DNA of 64,000 nucleotides from Gymnothorax reevesii (GCA_029721435.1 CM056574.1:69421501-69485500); one strand, 5' to 3'. Numbered from the stretch's first letter, positions 34,011 to 44,873 are shown. Program-made: numbers and translations. The notes: generated by a model not told the origin, from the sequence alone.

Positions 34011-34406
34011 GGGCCAATCTAGAAATTGGAAATTGTCCAAAATCGAATTAGTTCTTCCTCTTTATGATACTTACTCATATGCAAAACTTTCTAATTGAAA
34101 TATTACTGCAGTTATTGTGTCAATACCTAAATCAGTTTTTGGCCCCTGGTGGCCAATCTAGAGTAGAGATGCACCGATCCGATACGCGGATCTGATATCG
34201 GCTCCGATATTGACTAATTAGCTGGATCGGATATCAGGTGAATGAGGCCTATCTAGCATTCCGATCCAGTCATTTCTTTTTTATTAGTATCATACCCAGC
34301 AATACAGTTACAGCCATCTAGTCACTTCAATTCTATGTTTGCAACGCCGGTTACGTCATCACGCAGAACACGCACAGCAGCTAGTGATGAGCAAACACAG
34401 AGCAAC

Positions 34407-34598
34407 ATGGAGCAAGCGTCGGAGCGAGCCAAGTCTGCTATTTGGAAACATTTCAAAGTTGATACGCCAACAAGTCCGACTGCAACGCGACAGTTGTGAG
34501 GGGTGGTGATTAAGTTGGTAAATTCAATACCACAAACTTAAATAAGCACCTCTAAAAGCACCATGCTAAAAATCACGCGGAGCTCCAAGCTAAGCCGG
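34407..34598 (+). pseudogene. hAT transposase N-terminus (BED finger) relic
   Basis: The frame from an ATG at 34407 reads MEQASERAKSAIWKHFKVD, the BED-finger start. After a stop and frameshift it continues KFNTTNLNKHL and KHHAKNH, the end of the finger with its paired histidines, then the linker. The finger's first cysteine pair is damaged. It continues beyond the nested insertions near 36934 and 38051. Confidence 0.7.
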
Positions 34599-35795
34599 TG
34601 TTCAGTGCCAAAATGCCTCGTCCCATTATGAGACGTCTGGGCATTCAAGGCTTTTTGGCACGCGAAGCTTTTGTGCACGGGACATTGTGCGTGCTGATAT
34701 ACACTCAACAAAAATATAAACACAACACTTTTGTTTTTGCTCCCATTTGTCATGAGATGGACTCAAAGATCTGAAATTCATTCCAGATACACAATATTAC
34801 CATTTCTCTCAAACATTGTTCACAAATTTGTCTAAATGTGTGATAGTGAGCACTTTTGCTTTGCTGAGACAATCCATCCCACCTGACAGGTGTGCCACAT
34901 CAAGATGCTCATCAGACACCATGATTAGTGCACAGGTGTACCTTAGACTGTCCACAATAAAAGGCCACTCTGAAATGTGCAGTTTTGTCTCACAGCAAAA
35001 TGCCACAGATGGCGCAAGCATTGAGGGAGCGTGCAATTGGCATGCTGACAGCAGGAATGTCAACCAGATCTGTTGCTCGGGCATTGAATGTTCATTTCTC
35101 CACCATAAGCCGTCTCCAAAGGCGTTTCAGAGAATATGGCAGTACATCCAACCGGCCTCACAACCGCAGACCACGTGTAACCACACCAGCCCAGGACCTC
35201 CACATCCAGCAGGTTCACCTGCAAGGTCGTCTGAGACCAGCTACTCAGACAGCTGCTGAAACAATTGGTTTGCATAACCAAAGAATTTCTGCACAAACTG
35301 TCAGAAACCGTCTCAAGGAAGCTCAACTGCATGCTCGTCGTTCTCATCAGGGTCTTAACCTGACTCCAGATCGTCGCCGTAACAGACTTGAGTGGGCAAA
35401 TGCTCACATTCGATGGCGTCTAGCACGTTGGAGAGGTGTTCTCTTCCTGGATGAATCTCGGTTTACATTGTTCAGGGCAGATGGCAGACAGCGTGTGTGG
35501 CGTCGTGTGGGTGAGCGCTTTGCTGATGTCAATGTCGAGTGGCCCATGGTGGTGGTGGGTTTATGGTATGGGCAGGCATCTGTTATGGACGAAGAACACA
35601 GGTGCATTTTATTGATGGCATTTTGAATGCACAGAGATACCGTGATGAGATCCTGTGGCCCATTGTTGTGCCATACATCCATGAACATCACCTCATGTTT
35701 CAGCAAGATAATGCACTGCCCCATGTTGCAAGGATCTGTACACAGTTCTTGGAAGCTGAAAATGTCCCAGTTCTTGCTTGGCCAGCATACTCACC

Positions 35796-36274
35796 TGTGA
35801 TGTGAATAGAGGCCACTAGATGGCAGAATTTACCTTTCTTTTATTAAGCCCAGACTGGAGTTATGTTTAGACAGGTCCTGGGCATGTCTGGGGAAAGTCC
35901 CCGAAAATAAAAAAAAAGAGGTCTAAATGTGGGTGGGGTCTGCAAAAGAGTATATAAGGAAAAGAATTGAGACAGTAGTAGTAGGAGAAGTTGCAAGAAG
36001 AAGGAAACATGTGACCAGACCTGTCATTCTGTTCAAGACCTGTGAAGTTTCTTTAGTGGATTTTTGCCTGTGTTTGAACATTTTCCTTACCCAGGACACC
36101 AAGCCACCCCAACAAACAAGGGACTGTAAATATTTCTGTTGTTTTGTTGTTAATCAATCTTGGTCGTTAGTTGTTAGTTGTAATTTCTGTTAAAAATTAA
36201 ATGTGTTCAAGTTCTAAAATTTTTGTGTCATCCTTTGCTGTTGTGTAAAGTAATAACAAATTGGGGCCATAACA
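35796..36274 (+). mobile_element. Solo LTR, 479 bp, with CACC target duplication
   Basis: It starts TGTGATGTGAATAGAGGCC and ends GGGGCCATAACA. The 4-bp CACC at 35792-35795 is repeated at 36275-36278. Removing the LTR and one copy restores the expected transposase codons TYSPDLSP-type (tac tca ccg gac). A second copy of the LTR lies at 47187-47672. A solo LTR arises by recombination between the two LTRs of an inserted element. The internal region is gone. Confidence 0.9.
35951..35957 (+). promoter_or_regulatory. TATA box of the LTR promoter
   Basis: TATATAA in the context AAAGAGTATATAAGGA is conserved in the second LTR copy (47345-47351). Its position, about 155 bp into the LTR, fits a retroelement U3 promoter. 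Activity is not known. Confidence 0.6.
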
Positions 36275-36968
36275 CACCGGACTTGTCACCCATTGAGCAT
36301 GTTTGGGATGTGCTTGAACAGCGTATACGACAGCGCGTACCAGTTCCCACTAATATCCAGCAACTTCGCAAAGCCATTGAAGAAAGTGGACCAACATTCC
36401 ACAGGCCACAATTGACAATCTGATAAACTCTATGCGAAGAAGATGTGTTGCACTGCATGAGGCAAATGGTGGTCACACCAGATACTGACTGGTTCTGAGT
36501 CCCCAGACCCCCCAATAAAGCAAAAACTGCACATTTCAGGGTGGCCTTTTATTGTGGACAGTCTAAGGTACACCTGTGCACTAATCATGGTGTCTGATGA
36601 GCATCTTGATATGGCACACCTGTGAAGTGGGATGGATTGTCTCAGCAAAGCAAAAGTGCTCACTATCACACATTTAGACAGATTTGTGAACAATGTTTGA
36701 GAGAAATGGTAACACTGTGTATCTGGAATGTATCATGACAAATGGGAGCAATAACAAAAGTGTTGCGTTTATATTTTTGTTGAGTGTACCTCAAGGTTTT
36801 CCAGCACGAGGTTTTTCGACACTGAACACCTGGGCAAACGAGGCTTTTGGCATGCGAAGCTTTTGGGCACGGGACATTGTGCCTGCCGATATACCTTGAG
36901 GTTTTCCAGCACGAGGTTTTTCGGCACGGAACACCGGCAGCGTGAAAAGCAACTAAAACCTCCTTTAC

Positions 36969-38045
36969 AATCGATCGTACGGGCTTCTACGGCCAGTCTG
37001 CGGCCAAAAATTGGGGATTTTGGCTGCGTGCTGCACGATGCACGCACAATGTCTGCTGCGATTAGGGTGCCCGTAGACTGCCCGTACGGCCAAATTATGG
37101 AAAACCTGTCTGCAGGTTTTTTCCACGGGGGCCGTACGGATCAGTCACCCTAGGCCAGGACGCAAGAGACAAGTACTTTACAAGTACTTTAAAAGTACGA
37201 GAGACGTAGTTTGATACAGGGAGTTATTTTAGAAAAAAACCGCACGGCATATGTAAGTTATAAGTTCTTTTCCCGTTCTGCTATTGACCCTCACTCCAAG
37301 TACAATTTTAAATTACTACCCGCAAGGCAAACGTACGGTACACGCATGAGCATCGTACATGCAAAGAACGATAAACATACTTGTTCCATAAATTATTGGC
37401 GTGTACAGTATGTCAGAAGTAAGGAGCATGTAGCAAACGCAAGAGCCCCTCACGTGCAGCGCCCAAAATGAGCCTCCTTGAAAGCTAGGGTTTGACCCAG
37501 TATGTCCTCCGTCTTCTCCTCATCTGTCGTCGATATATCAGGAGCACCAGGGCATCTTGTTCTATTCTTCGTTCTCTCTGACGCTCAACCAATGGATCAT
37601 TCATGATCTCAATGATGTGATGGAGTTTAATTGATGATGTAAAAATTGTAGCAACTTTTATAGGACCCCCAGACCGTCACGGTACCCGTTGATGCCTTAA
37701 TGAACAAGTACTTGTATCCTGCAATTATCGCAAGTTACACTTAAGTCACTGGCACTTTTCACTTACAATCACTAACACGTACGTGTTTCGTACATCTCCC
37801 GTACTTGAATCGTGCATGCCACGCACGTGACTCTTGCGTTACCAGCGTGTCACTTGCGACCATAAATTGTCCATGATCGTCACGGGAGCCGTAGCTATCG
37901 CAAGGCAATCGAACGAAGCACGTATTGAACAAGTACTTCACACTTTCAGCCAGTTAGGAAAACCACGAGCCAAAAGATCGGTCTACGGCTGGAATTTGAT
38001 CGTAGCCACAAACTGATCACAGGGCACGTAGAACCCGTATGATCG
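36969..38045. mobile_element. CGTAC-rich inverted-repeat element in the hAT
   Basis: The left end GATCGTACGGGCTTCTACGG and the right end (complement GATCATACGGGTTCTACGTG) are inverted repeats with small differences. The interior has many CGTAC, ACGTAC or CGTACGG motifs, for example near 36976, 37098, 37133, 37333, 37787 and 37797. It separates hAT coding pieces, so it is an insertion. Target duplication is unclear, although GATCGTACGGGCT occurs at both junctions in direct orientation. No coding region. Confidence 0.6.
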
Positions 38046-38050
38046 TACGG

Positions 38051-38142
38051 GCTAATGTAAACGAGTTATAACAGAGAAGGTTATGGAGTTTGTTGTTTTG
38101 GATTTGCAGCCCCTCTCTGTCGTTGATGACGAAGCAGGTCAG
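38051..38142 (+). pseudogene. hAT transposase fragment ending at a splice donor
   Basis: The frame reads KRVITEKVMEFVVLDLQPLS then VVDDEAGQ, followed at once by GTGAGC. The order (I/V)-T-x2-(I/V)-x-x-F-(I/V)-x-x-D-x-Q-P-x-S-V-V-(E/D) is that of the segment after the BED finger in hAT transposases of the ZBED type. It continues the relic at 34407-34598. Confidence 0.6.
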
Positions 38143-38204
38143 GTGAGCAAAAAATGCTTACATTTTATTTAAGTTAGTTACCCGTTTTGATTTTCTAAAT
38201 GTTT

Positions 38205-38600
38205 TGGAAGTGTTAGGCTACTTCTGTTTATTTTGTAATTTTGAGCAAGTTAATTAAACCACTTGTTTGTTGGGTTCAGCTACTATATTTCATATTAGAT
38301 TAGATTTTGAGTATCTCTTTGCACTAAATGTTTACATGGAAGTGTTGCCTCTGTTTATTTTGTGTTTTTGAAGTTATTTAAGCCATTTGTTAGCTACTAT
38401 ATTTTACATTAAATTAGATTTTGAATTTCTGTTTGCACAAAATGTTTACATGTTACTTCTGTTTATTTTGTATTTTAGAACAAGTTAATTTAGCCATTGT
38501 TTGTTGGGTTTCAGGCAGCAGCTATATTTTATATTAAATTTTTAAATATTTGTTTGCAGTGCACTTTACATGGAAGTGTTATTTATTTCTTTTTGCTGCT
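38205..38600. repeat. AT-rich tandem repeat, 107-127-bp unit, 3 copies
   Basis: The phrase TTCTGTTTATTTTGT recurs near 38223, 38350 and 38457, each followed by ...AAGTTA...AGCCA/ACCACTTGTTTG, AGCTACTATATTT.ATATTA, GATTTTGA.T.TCT.TTTGCAC and AATGTTTACATG. Copies are diverged, with indels. Confidence 0.8.
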
Positions 38601-40826
38601 AATGTACACTTTGTTATTTGTTAGTAAATAATATCAAGTACATTTATATGCGTTAATTTGTTACCTTTTTTTAACAAGGCTAAATGTTTATGTCGAGTCT
38701 GATGCGTGTGTGTACATATATGCTTGCGCACGCGCATTTGTGTGTGTCTGCAAAGACAGCAGGTATGTGGTAATCTAAATGTGTGCAGGAGTATCTAGCC
38801 AGCTCCATCTCGCTCAAGGCTTGAGTGCCTCCCAGGGTATATTTGGCATAATGTGAAGTTTACAACCCTGATTCCTTCTCCCGAAAAACTCTGCAAGTCC
38901 TTGAACAGAACAAATAAACAGATAAATAAATAAATAAAGTCACTGATAAAAATGTCTGCATTTTTGTTGTCATATCAACAAGAAATCTGAAGGCCTTCTT
39001 GATTACAGTTTGGAGTGTTTTTTTGTTGTTTGTATATGTACGACCCAGATGAAAACAACAGTAATCAGAATCAAGATGTATCATGAAACAAGGCAATGAA
39101 AGTCATGTGGCTAGCTGAGGTGCGAGGATGGGTTCATGCCTTTCTGCGTGCAATGCAGATTAGGGTAGGGGCGAACTCAAACCACCCCCCAGCCCCATGC
39201 CGTGTCCGCTGCTAAATTACGTGCTGCATCAGAGTCCTGGGGAAGAAGTATGGGATAATTTGAGAGGGCATTTGCCAATGTGCGCATCTGCAATTTGATG
39301 TGCTAGGCAGCCCTCCCTCTAGGGTGAGCCAGAGTATGAAAAGCACTGACATTGCCATGGACACGGGGATGCCGCTCTCTCAAATTTAACTCATATTTGT
39401 CATAGCAGGGTGGTGAGGTGAGCGATGCATATGCAGATGCTGGGACTAATGCCCCAATACATGGAGTGAGGGGTGTTGGGGAGGTCTCCCTGCTGACAAA
39501 TTCAAATCACTGCCAGTCTGGAGCCTTTAAAAAACACGAGAGGTTTGAAAATGTAACTGAGGAAAGTAAGATTAGATTTTGGTTTAGAGACACAAAGCAA
39601 ATGTAAAAGAAAGAGATTCATTGAATACCTCTCTGCAAAACTGAAACAAACCACATATTCATGAAAATTTACACAGTCCACTCTTATTGTTACGTAGAGT
39701 ACAATGTCAGCCAAACAGCAAAGGTCTCCCTGGCACTGATTAGAAAATAACACTTAAAGTGTAACTTGCAGGTTAAATGGCCTAATGACATTTATGTGTA
39801 ATCTAGTGTAAAATGACGATTCAAAAATATAATTTAGGATTTTTTGGACGTAAGGACACAACAAAAAACAGAGTAAAAGGTGGTCTATTTCAGTGAGACC
39901 CTTAAAAACCCTTTTTTTTCAAGTGTCCTGTCATATGACGTAAGTCCTCTGGGCTTCGCTTCAAAGTGGCAAATGAATTATTTAGACTTTCCGTTATCAT
40001 CTCCACCTCCCCTTTTTCTTTTCAGGAGTTAAGATCAGACCCAGCTCTCCTTGCAGAATGTGGTTTTATTCTGCCACTTAGTTACAGAGTGCTAAACACT
40101 CGTAACTTGCCCAGTTGGCTTTCGCTTTTTCTGACTTCAAATATCTGTCATCAGTAAACTCAGATATGTCGTCAGCAAATGCACGTTCCGAACAAGTGAT
40201 TATGCAACCTAATTTTGACAGTAAAGCCATCTCCATGTTTAGAGAGCTCTCCCATGGTCAAGGGTGAAGCATTAAAAAAAGTTTTACAATCAAAGAAAAT
40301 TTTTAGATAAGAATTCCGTAAAGAATTTTTATGAATACATATTTAAGACTCAAAACCGGCATTGGAATCCATATTTCTTAATGTTAATTATTATGGAATT
40401 CAACCTTTCTGCCTCGATCTACCGGTTAGTCGTTTTTAGACGTGGGAGTGTAATTCTGTCCCAAACACGGCTCCAGAAGCCGCTGTAATGGGTATATATG
40501 CATATATTTTTATGAAAATCTTGTTTCTAAAGAATTTTACTGAACATTGATTCACTAGGGCTCCAACCTGCAAGTTGCACTTTAAAAGACCAACCCAGAG
40601 AGCCCTTAACAGGCAGATATAATTATGCTAAAGAGCACTATCAGCTCCTGTCAAAATTTTTAAATGCTAACGTGAACCAGCCATTTCATTCCACATTGAG
40701 ACACAGCTGTCTTGCTTCCGAAACCTTAAATCTTTGAATCTGCTGCATGATCCTTATATTAAATGTGCCATCTTTTTGATGTTCATGACTTGTATCAAAT
40801 AGATAGTTCTGACTGACTGTTATAAA
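38601..40826. other. Unique sequence without recognised gene
   Basis: No transposon ends and no credible reading frame. A TG/GC microsatellite lies at about 38705-38750. The block at about 39130-39560 is of balanced composition and free of simple repeats; see findings. Confidence 0.45.
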
Positions 40827-41765
40827 CAGTGCTGGGGGTAACGCTGAAAAAAGTAACTAATCCCTGTAATCAGATTACATTTATCAATAGCGCAGTAATG
40901 TAACGCATTACTTTGATAACCTATAGTCTACGATTTCTTCGTCACACATACCTCCCCCAACCCCTCTGTGCTTCTTCCGACACCATGCGCCCTCCCCTGA
41001 AAGTACCGTCCCATCCCCTAGGAAACCGACACGCCCCCTCCCGCTGAGGAGAGAGCAGGTTCGCTGCACACAGAGCGCCGGTTTGACGCGAAGGCAAAGA
41101 ATTGCTGATGTTAGCTTCTTATTTTCATAATCGACAGCGAGAAGCTTCCTCAACCAAACAATTCAATTCAATTCAATTCAATTTATTTTGTATAGCGCTT
41201 TTCACAGAGACTGTCACAAAGACGCTTTACAGTGAGAGTTTTAAGAAATAAAAAGGCAGAGCCCAGCCTATTCCCCACTACAGCAAATGAGGCAAAAAAC
41301 TCCCAGTAGGGAGAAAAATCCTCCAACAGTGGTGAGAAAAAACTCCCCAGTGGGAAGAAATCTCAGGAGGAACCCGGCCATAGTGGGGGAGCCCATCCTC
41401 CGCGGGCTTGCTAATTAAGAACAAAAAAGTAAAAAGGGAGTGAAACGACAGAAGAGTTCCATTTAAGTCCATCTAAACAGTGGCAACGGTAGCTTCAGAA
41501 AGTGGCAAGTCGAGGATGGTGCAGGACTGGACCAGGGCCGGACCGGATCGGACCAGGACAGCAGGACAGCAGCAGCCAGCGCTCATGGTGAGGGACAGGG
41601 CTCATACGGTCCAGGACTCAGGGAAGTGGAGGGAAAGATCCTCGGAAAGAGACACAGAAGAGAGGGATGTGAGGCACTGGATAACTACTGCATGATAATT
41701 AAAGTACCGTCCTCTGTCATGTGCCAAGTGAGAAGTTATAAGCAGACTGGGCAGGAAACAGTCAA

Positions 41766-42260
41766 CACCCCTCCATCCACTTCCTGCAGCACAGAGGCCC
41801 AACACTTATTCCAGGCTGTTAGATCACTTTTCATTTTCTAAACAATAGTACCATATGGACCTCCCCGGTGACTAAGGCTGTAGCAAGCCCCACCGGGCCG
41901 TGTAAGTGCAATCTCAGTGCCACCGGTTCCACATGGATTTAAGCAATTTTAACGACCAAAAGCTTGTATCCTTCATCCACTTATTGCAGCACAGAGGCCC
42001 TGAAATTCCATCCGACCAAGGCTGCGTAATTTTTCAATCAGATACCACCAACACCATGTGGACCTACCCGGTGACTAAGGCCGTAGCAAGCCCCACTGGT
42101 GCCGTGTAAGTGCTATCTCAGTGCCACCGGTTCCACATGGATTTGCGTAACACTACACCAGTACCATATGGACCTCCCCAGTGACTAAGGCTGTAGCAAG
42201 CCCCACTGGCACCCTTAATGCAGGCTCAGTACCACCGGTTCCACATGGATTTATATAACA
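41766..42260. repeat. Repeats in the LINE 3' untranslated region
   Basis: A unit near 203 bp (CCTCCATCCACTTCCTGCAG at 41768, CCTTCATCCACTTATTGCAG at 41971) contains GTGACTAAGGC(T/C)GTAGCAAGCC and CCACCGGTTCCACATGGATTT. This inner part occurs a third time at about 42168-42252. Confidence 0.8.
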
Positions 42261-42340
42261 CTGGCTTCCAATATCGTGAACATATCATAAATCAAGGTTG
42301 TAGTTAGTCCCACCAGAGCCAACACATAACTAATTATAAA

Positions 42341-44431
42341 CTAATCATAGGCTTGACTAAAAAGATAAGTTTTCAGCCTACTCTTGAAGATAGAGAGTGT
42401 GTCTGAAGCCCGAATTTGTCTTGGGAGATTGTTCCATAAAATTGGTGCCTTGTAAGAGAATGCTCTGCCTCCAAGTGTAATTCTAGATATATTTGGAATT
42501 TTCAAGTAGTCAGCACCTTGTGAACGAAGTAATCTTGGTGGGGAGTAAGGAATAAGAAGACTGCAAAGATATTCCGGGGCCAAGCCATTTAAAGCTTTGT
42601 AAGTTAGTAATAATATTTTGTACTCAATTCTAAATTTTACAGGCAGCCAATGAAGATTTTTGAGCACCGGGCTAATGTGATCATATTTCTTAGTCCTAGT
42701 CAGAACCCTAGCTGCAGCATTCTGCACAAATTGAAGCCGTTTCAGGGCTGAGCTAGTGCAACCAGACAGTAAGACATTGCAGTAGTCCAACCGAGAAGAC
42801 ACAAATGCGTGAACCAATTTTTCAGCGTCTTGAAGAAACAACATCTTTCTAAGTTTAGATATGTTTCGAAGATGGAAAAAAGCTACTCGGATGATATTGT
42901 TGATGTGAGCCTGGAAAGAGAGTTCTGAATCAAGAGTCACCCCAAGGTTTTTAACGACAGCTCTGGCAGAAACAGAGAGACCATCTAAGTTAAGAGAAAA
43001 CTTAATGAATGAGTCCCTCAGAGATTTGGGACCCAGTACCAATATTTCAGTCTTATCTGGGTTTAGTGAAAGAAAATTTTGCGTCATCCAAGCTTTAACA
43101 GCTTTCAGACACATCTCTAATCTCGTAACCGGATCATTTTCACCCGGTTTAAAGGATATATAGAGCTGCGTGTCGTCTGCATAACAATGGTATTTAACAT
43201 CAAGTCTACTTATGATATTTCCAAGCGGAAGCATGTATAGAGAAAAAAGCAAAGGGCCCAGAACAGATCCTTGAGGTATTCCAAAGTTAACCTTGGAATA
43301 CTCTGAACACTTGTTATTTACCAGGACAAACTGAGATCTATCAGACAAATAAGACTTAAACCACGAAAGGGCAAGTCCAGAAATACCAACTAATTTTTCC
43401 AACCTACGAAGAAGAATATGGTGGTCTACAGTGTCAAAGGCGGCACTTAAATCGAGAAGGACGAGAACAGAGATGCGGCCACTATCCATAGAGAGAAGCA
43501 GATCATTTACCACAACAGTGAGGGCTGTTTCAGTGCTGTGATGCTTTCTATAGGCAGACTGAAAACTGTCAAATACCTCATGAGTTTGCAGGAAAGAAGA
43601 GAGCTGTTGGGCGACACATTTTTCAAGGATCTTCGATAAAAATGTGAGGTTTGAGATTAGCCTATAATTGGCTAGGACTGTGGGATCCAAATCTGGTTTT
43701 TTAAGCAGCGGCTTGATTTCTGCCATCTTAAATGAAGTGGGAACAGTACCGAAAATCAGAGAAGAATTAATTATGTGAAGAACTGGGCCGCCAAGAATGG
43801 GCAGGAGTTCTTTCATTAGCTTTGTGGGAATGGGATCCAAAATGCAAGTAGATGATTTGGAAGTAACAACTAATTTGGCTAGTTCACTCAGGGATATAGG
43901 AGAAAGGGATTCAAACTGGTTTGTGTGTAATGTGGAAGACTCCATATCATAAGAAACGCCATAGCAAACTGGTAAGGAAGCAGTGATCTTCTCTCTAATT
44001 CTAATAATTTTGCCATTAAAGAAATTTAAAAAATCATCACTGCTGCAAGAAACTGGAATTTGAGGGTTACTTGCAGCATGACTGTTAGTTAACTTAGCCA
44101 CGGTTTTGAACAGAAATCGAGTATTATTTTTATTTTCCTGCATGAGATTTGAAAAGTAACAGGACCTTGCATAAGAGAGAGCATGCTTATATGCAACAAG
44201 GCTCTCTTTCCAAGCACCATGGAATACCTGGAGTTTAGTGGAGCGCCATTTGCGTTCTAGTTGACGAGATTTTTGCTTTAGTGTCCTTGTCTGGTCAGTG
44301 TACCATGGGGCTGGCCTCTTCTTCTGAGTAATCTTTTTATATTTTAGTGGCGCGACTACATTAAGGGTACAACGGAGAGCATCAGCAAACTTTTCTGCGG
44401 TATCGTCAATAGAGGAGGCACTGACTGGATG
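42341..44431 (-). CDS. L2-type LINE reverse transcriptase, open but N-truncated
   Basis: About 697 codons are open, the longest uninterrupted frame in the window. Domains in order from the cut N-terminus: linker (PWYTDQTRTLKQKSRQLERK), reverse transcriptase with YRLISNLTFLSKILEKCV, FDSFQSAYRKHHSTETAL, LDLSAAFDTVDHHIL, FGIPQGSVLGPLLFSLYM and the catalytic YADDTQLYISF, then thumb and C-terminal region (NLGVTLDSELSF; LDYCNVLLSG; VQNAAARVLTRTKK; HWLPVKFRIEYKIL). The endonuclease is lost to 5' truncation, so the copy could not retrotranspose by itself. The true start codon is not in the window copy, and the leftmost codons come from the flank. The intact frame suggests a young insertion. Confidence 0.85.
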   Translation of the reverse strand, partial: HPVSASSIDDTAEKFADALRCTLNVVAPLKYKKITQKKRPAPWYTDQTRTLKQKSRQLERKWRSTKLQVFHGAWKESLVAYKHALSYARSCYFSNLMQENKNNTRFLFKTVAKLTNSHAASNPQIPVSCSSDDFLNFFNGKIIRIREKITASLPVCYGVSYDMESSTLHTNQFESLSPISLSELAKLVVTSKSSTCILDPIPTKLMKELLPILGGPVLHIINSSLIFGTVPTSFKMAEIKPLLKKPDLDPTVLANYRLISNLTFLSKILEKCVAQQLSSFLQTHEVFDSFQSAYRKHHSTETALTVVVNDLLLSMDSGRISVLVLLDLSAAFDTVDHHILLRRLEKLVGISGLALSWFKSYLSDRSQFVLVNNKCSEYSKVNFGIPQGSVLGPLLFSLYMLPLGNIISRLDVKYHCYADDTQLYISFKPGENDPVTRLEMCLKAVKAWMTQNFLSLNPDKTEILVLGPKSLRDSFIKFSLNLDGLSVSARAVVKNLGVTLDSELSFQAHINNIIRVAFFHLRNISKLRKMLFLQDAEKLVHAFVSSRLDYCNVLLSGCTSSALKRLQFVQNAAARVLTRTKKYDHISPVLKNLHWLPVKFRIEYKILLLTYKALNGLAPEYLCSLLIPYSPPRLLRSQGADYLKIPNISRITLGGRAFSYKAPILWNNLPRQIRASDTLSIFKSRLKTYLFSQAYD

Positions 44432-44873
44432 CTCAAACAAACACTATATTGCGCACACAATCTGTAAACATGTTAGCTATATTACCATATAAGGTCTACA
44501 TTGAGGCTAACTGTAACTAGCGTTGACACTGCAATGTGGATCTCTATCGAGCAAATAAATGCTCGCACAGACTTTGCACAACTAATGTGTAAAGCATATT
44601 AGCATGTAAGTCCAGTGTTGTGTCCAAAACCATTCCCCCATCGAGATTTGTTTCCTGTTCTCACAACCAATTCTCACAACACACCTGTATTTAAAGGCTA
44701 ACACTAATGTAATTTCAGTAGTAAGTAGGCTGACAGAAATAACTTACTAAGGTTACCTTTCACTGCTGTAAACCAGCACTGACCTAATACTTATCTATGT
44801 GTTATCGACGTCGCACCGTACGATCAATTTTACAGAAACATAAATCAACTTCTACAATAAAACAAATGATTAC

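Larger units (their letters stand above)
35000..36488 (+). pseudogene. Tc1-like transposase, frameshifted and LTR-interrupted
   Basis: The ATG at 35000 begins MPQMAQALRERAIGML, followed by a helix-turn-helix (MSTRSVARALNVHFSTISRL), a second DNA-binding region (ISAQTVRNRLKEAQLHAR) and the first catalytic Asp in VLFLDESRFTLF. After a frameshift near 35550 comes FMVWAGICYG and the second Asp in MFQQDNALPHVA. The LTR enters between WPAYSP and DLSPIEHVWD, the latter with the catalytic Glu. A further shift near 36395 precedes the C-terminus, which ends at a TGA at 36486. All three catalytic acids are still encoded. Confidence 0.9.
34702..36786 (+). mobile_element. Tc1-like transposon with a solo LTR inside
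   Basis: The left end CACTCAACAAAAATATAAAC and the right end (complement CACTCAACAAAAATATAAAC) are inverted repeats, flanked by TA at 34700-34701 and 36787-36788. Without the LTR insertion and its duplication it is 1602 bp, a normal Tc1 size. The transposase lies on the plus strand. Confidence 0.95.
34599..36933. mobile_element. Short TIR element with 105-bp repeats, split by a Tc1
   Basis: The left end TGTTCAGTGCCAAAATGCCTCG is the inverse of the right end CGAGGTTTTTCGGCACGGAACA, with a few mismatches, and CCGG flanks both sides. Without the Tc1 insert it is about 248 bp. Inside, a unit of 105 bp is repeated (CCTCAAGGTTTTCCAGCAC at 36789, CCTTGAGGTTTTCCAGCAC at 36894). A further partial unit lies left of the Tc1 (CATTCAAGGCTTTTTGGCAC, 34643-34701). 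No coding. Confidence 0.65.
34164..38145 (+). mobile_element. hAT element split by nested insertions, right end missing
   Basis: It begins TAGAGATGCACCGATCCGAT, a well-known type of fish hAT end. Coding pieces lie at 34407-34598, about 36934-36968 and about 38051-38142. Removing the intervening inserts (34599-36933 and about 36969-38045) brings a BED finger, a short linker (KATKTSFTID) and the segment EKVMEFVVLDLQPLSVVDDE into order, as expected of a hAT transposase. No right terminus was found. It is a dead, multiply interrupted copy. Confidence 0.7.
41161..44431 (-). mobile_element. L2-type LINE, 5'-truncated
   Basis: On the minus strand it carries the linker and reverse transcriptase, then an untranslated region with internal repeats, and ends in a GAATT tail (plus strand ATTCAATTCAATTCAATT at 41161). 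Flanks CTCAACCAAACA (41149-41160) and CTCAAACAAACA (44432-44443) form a 12-bp duplication with one mismatch. The endonuclease is missing, as usual in truncated LINE copies. Confidence 0.88.
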
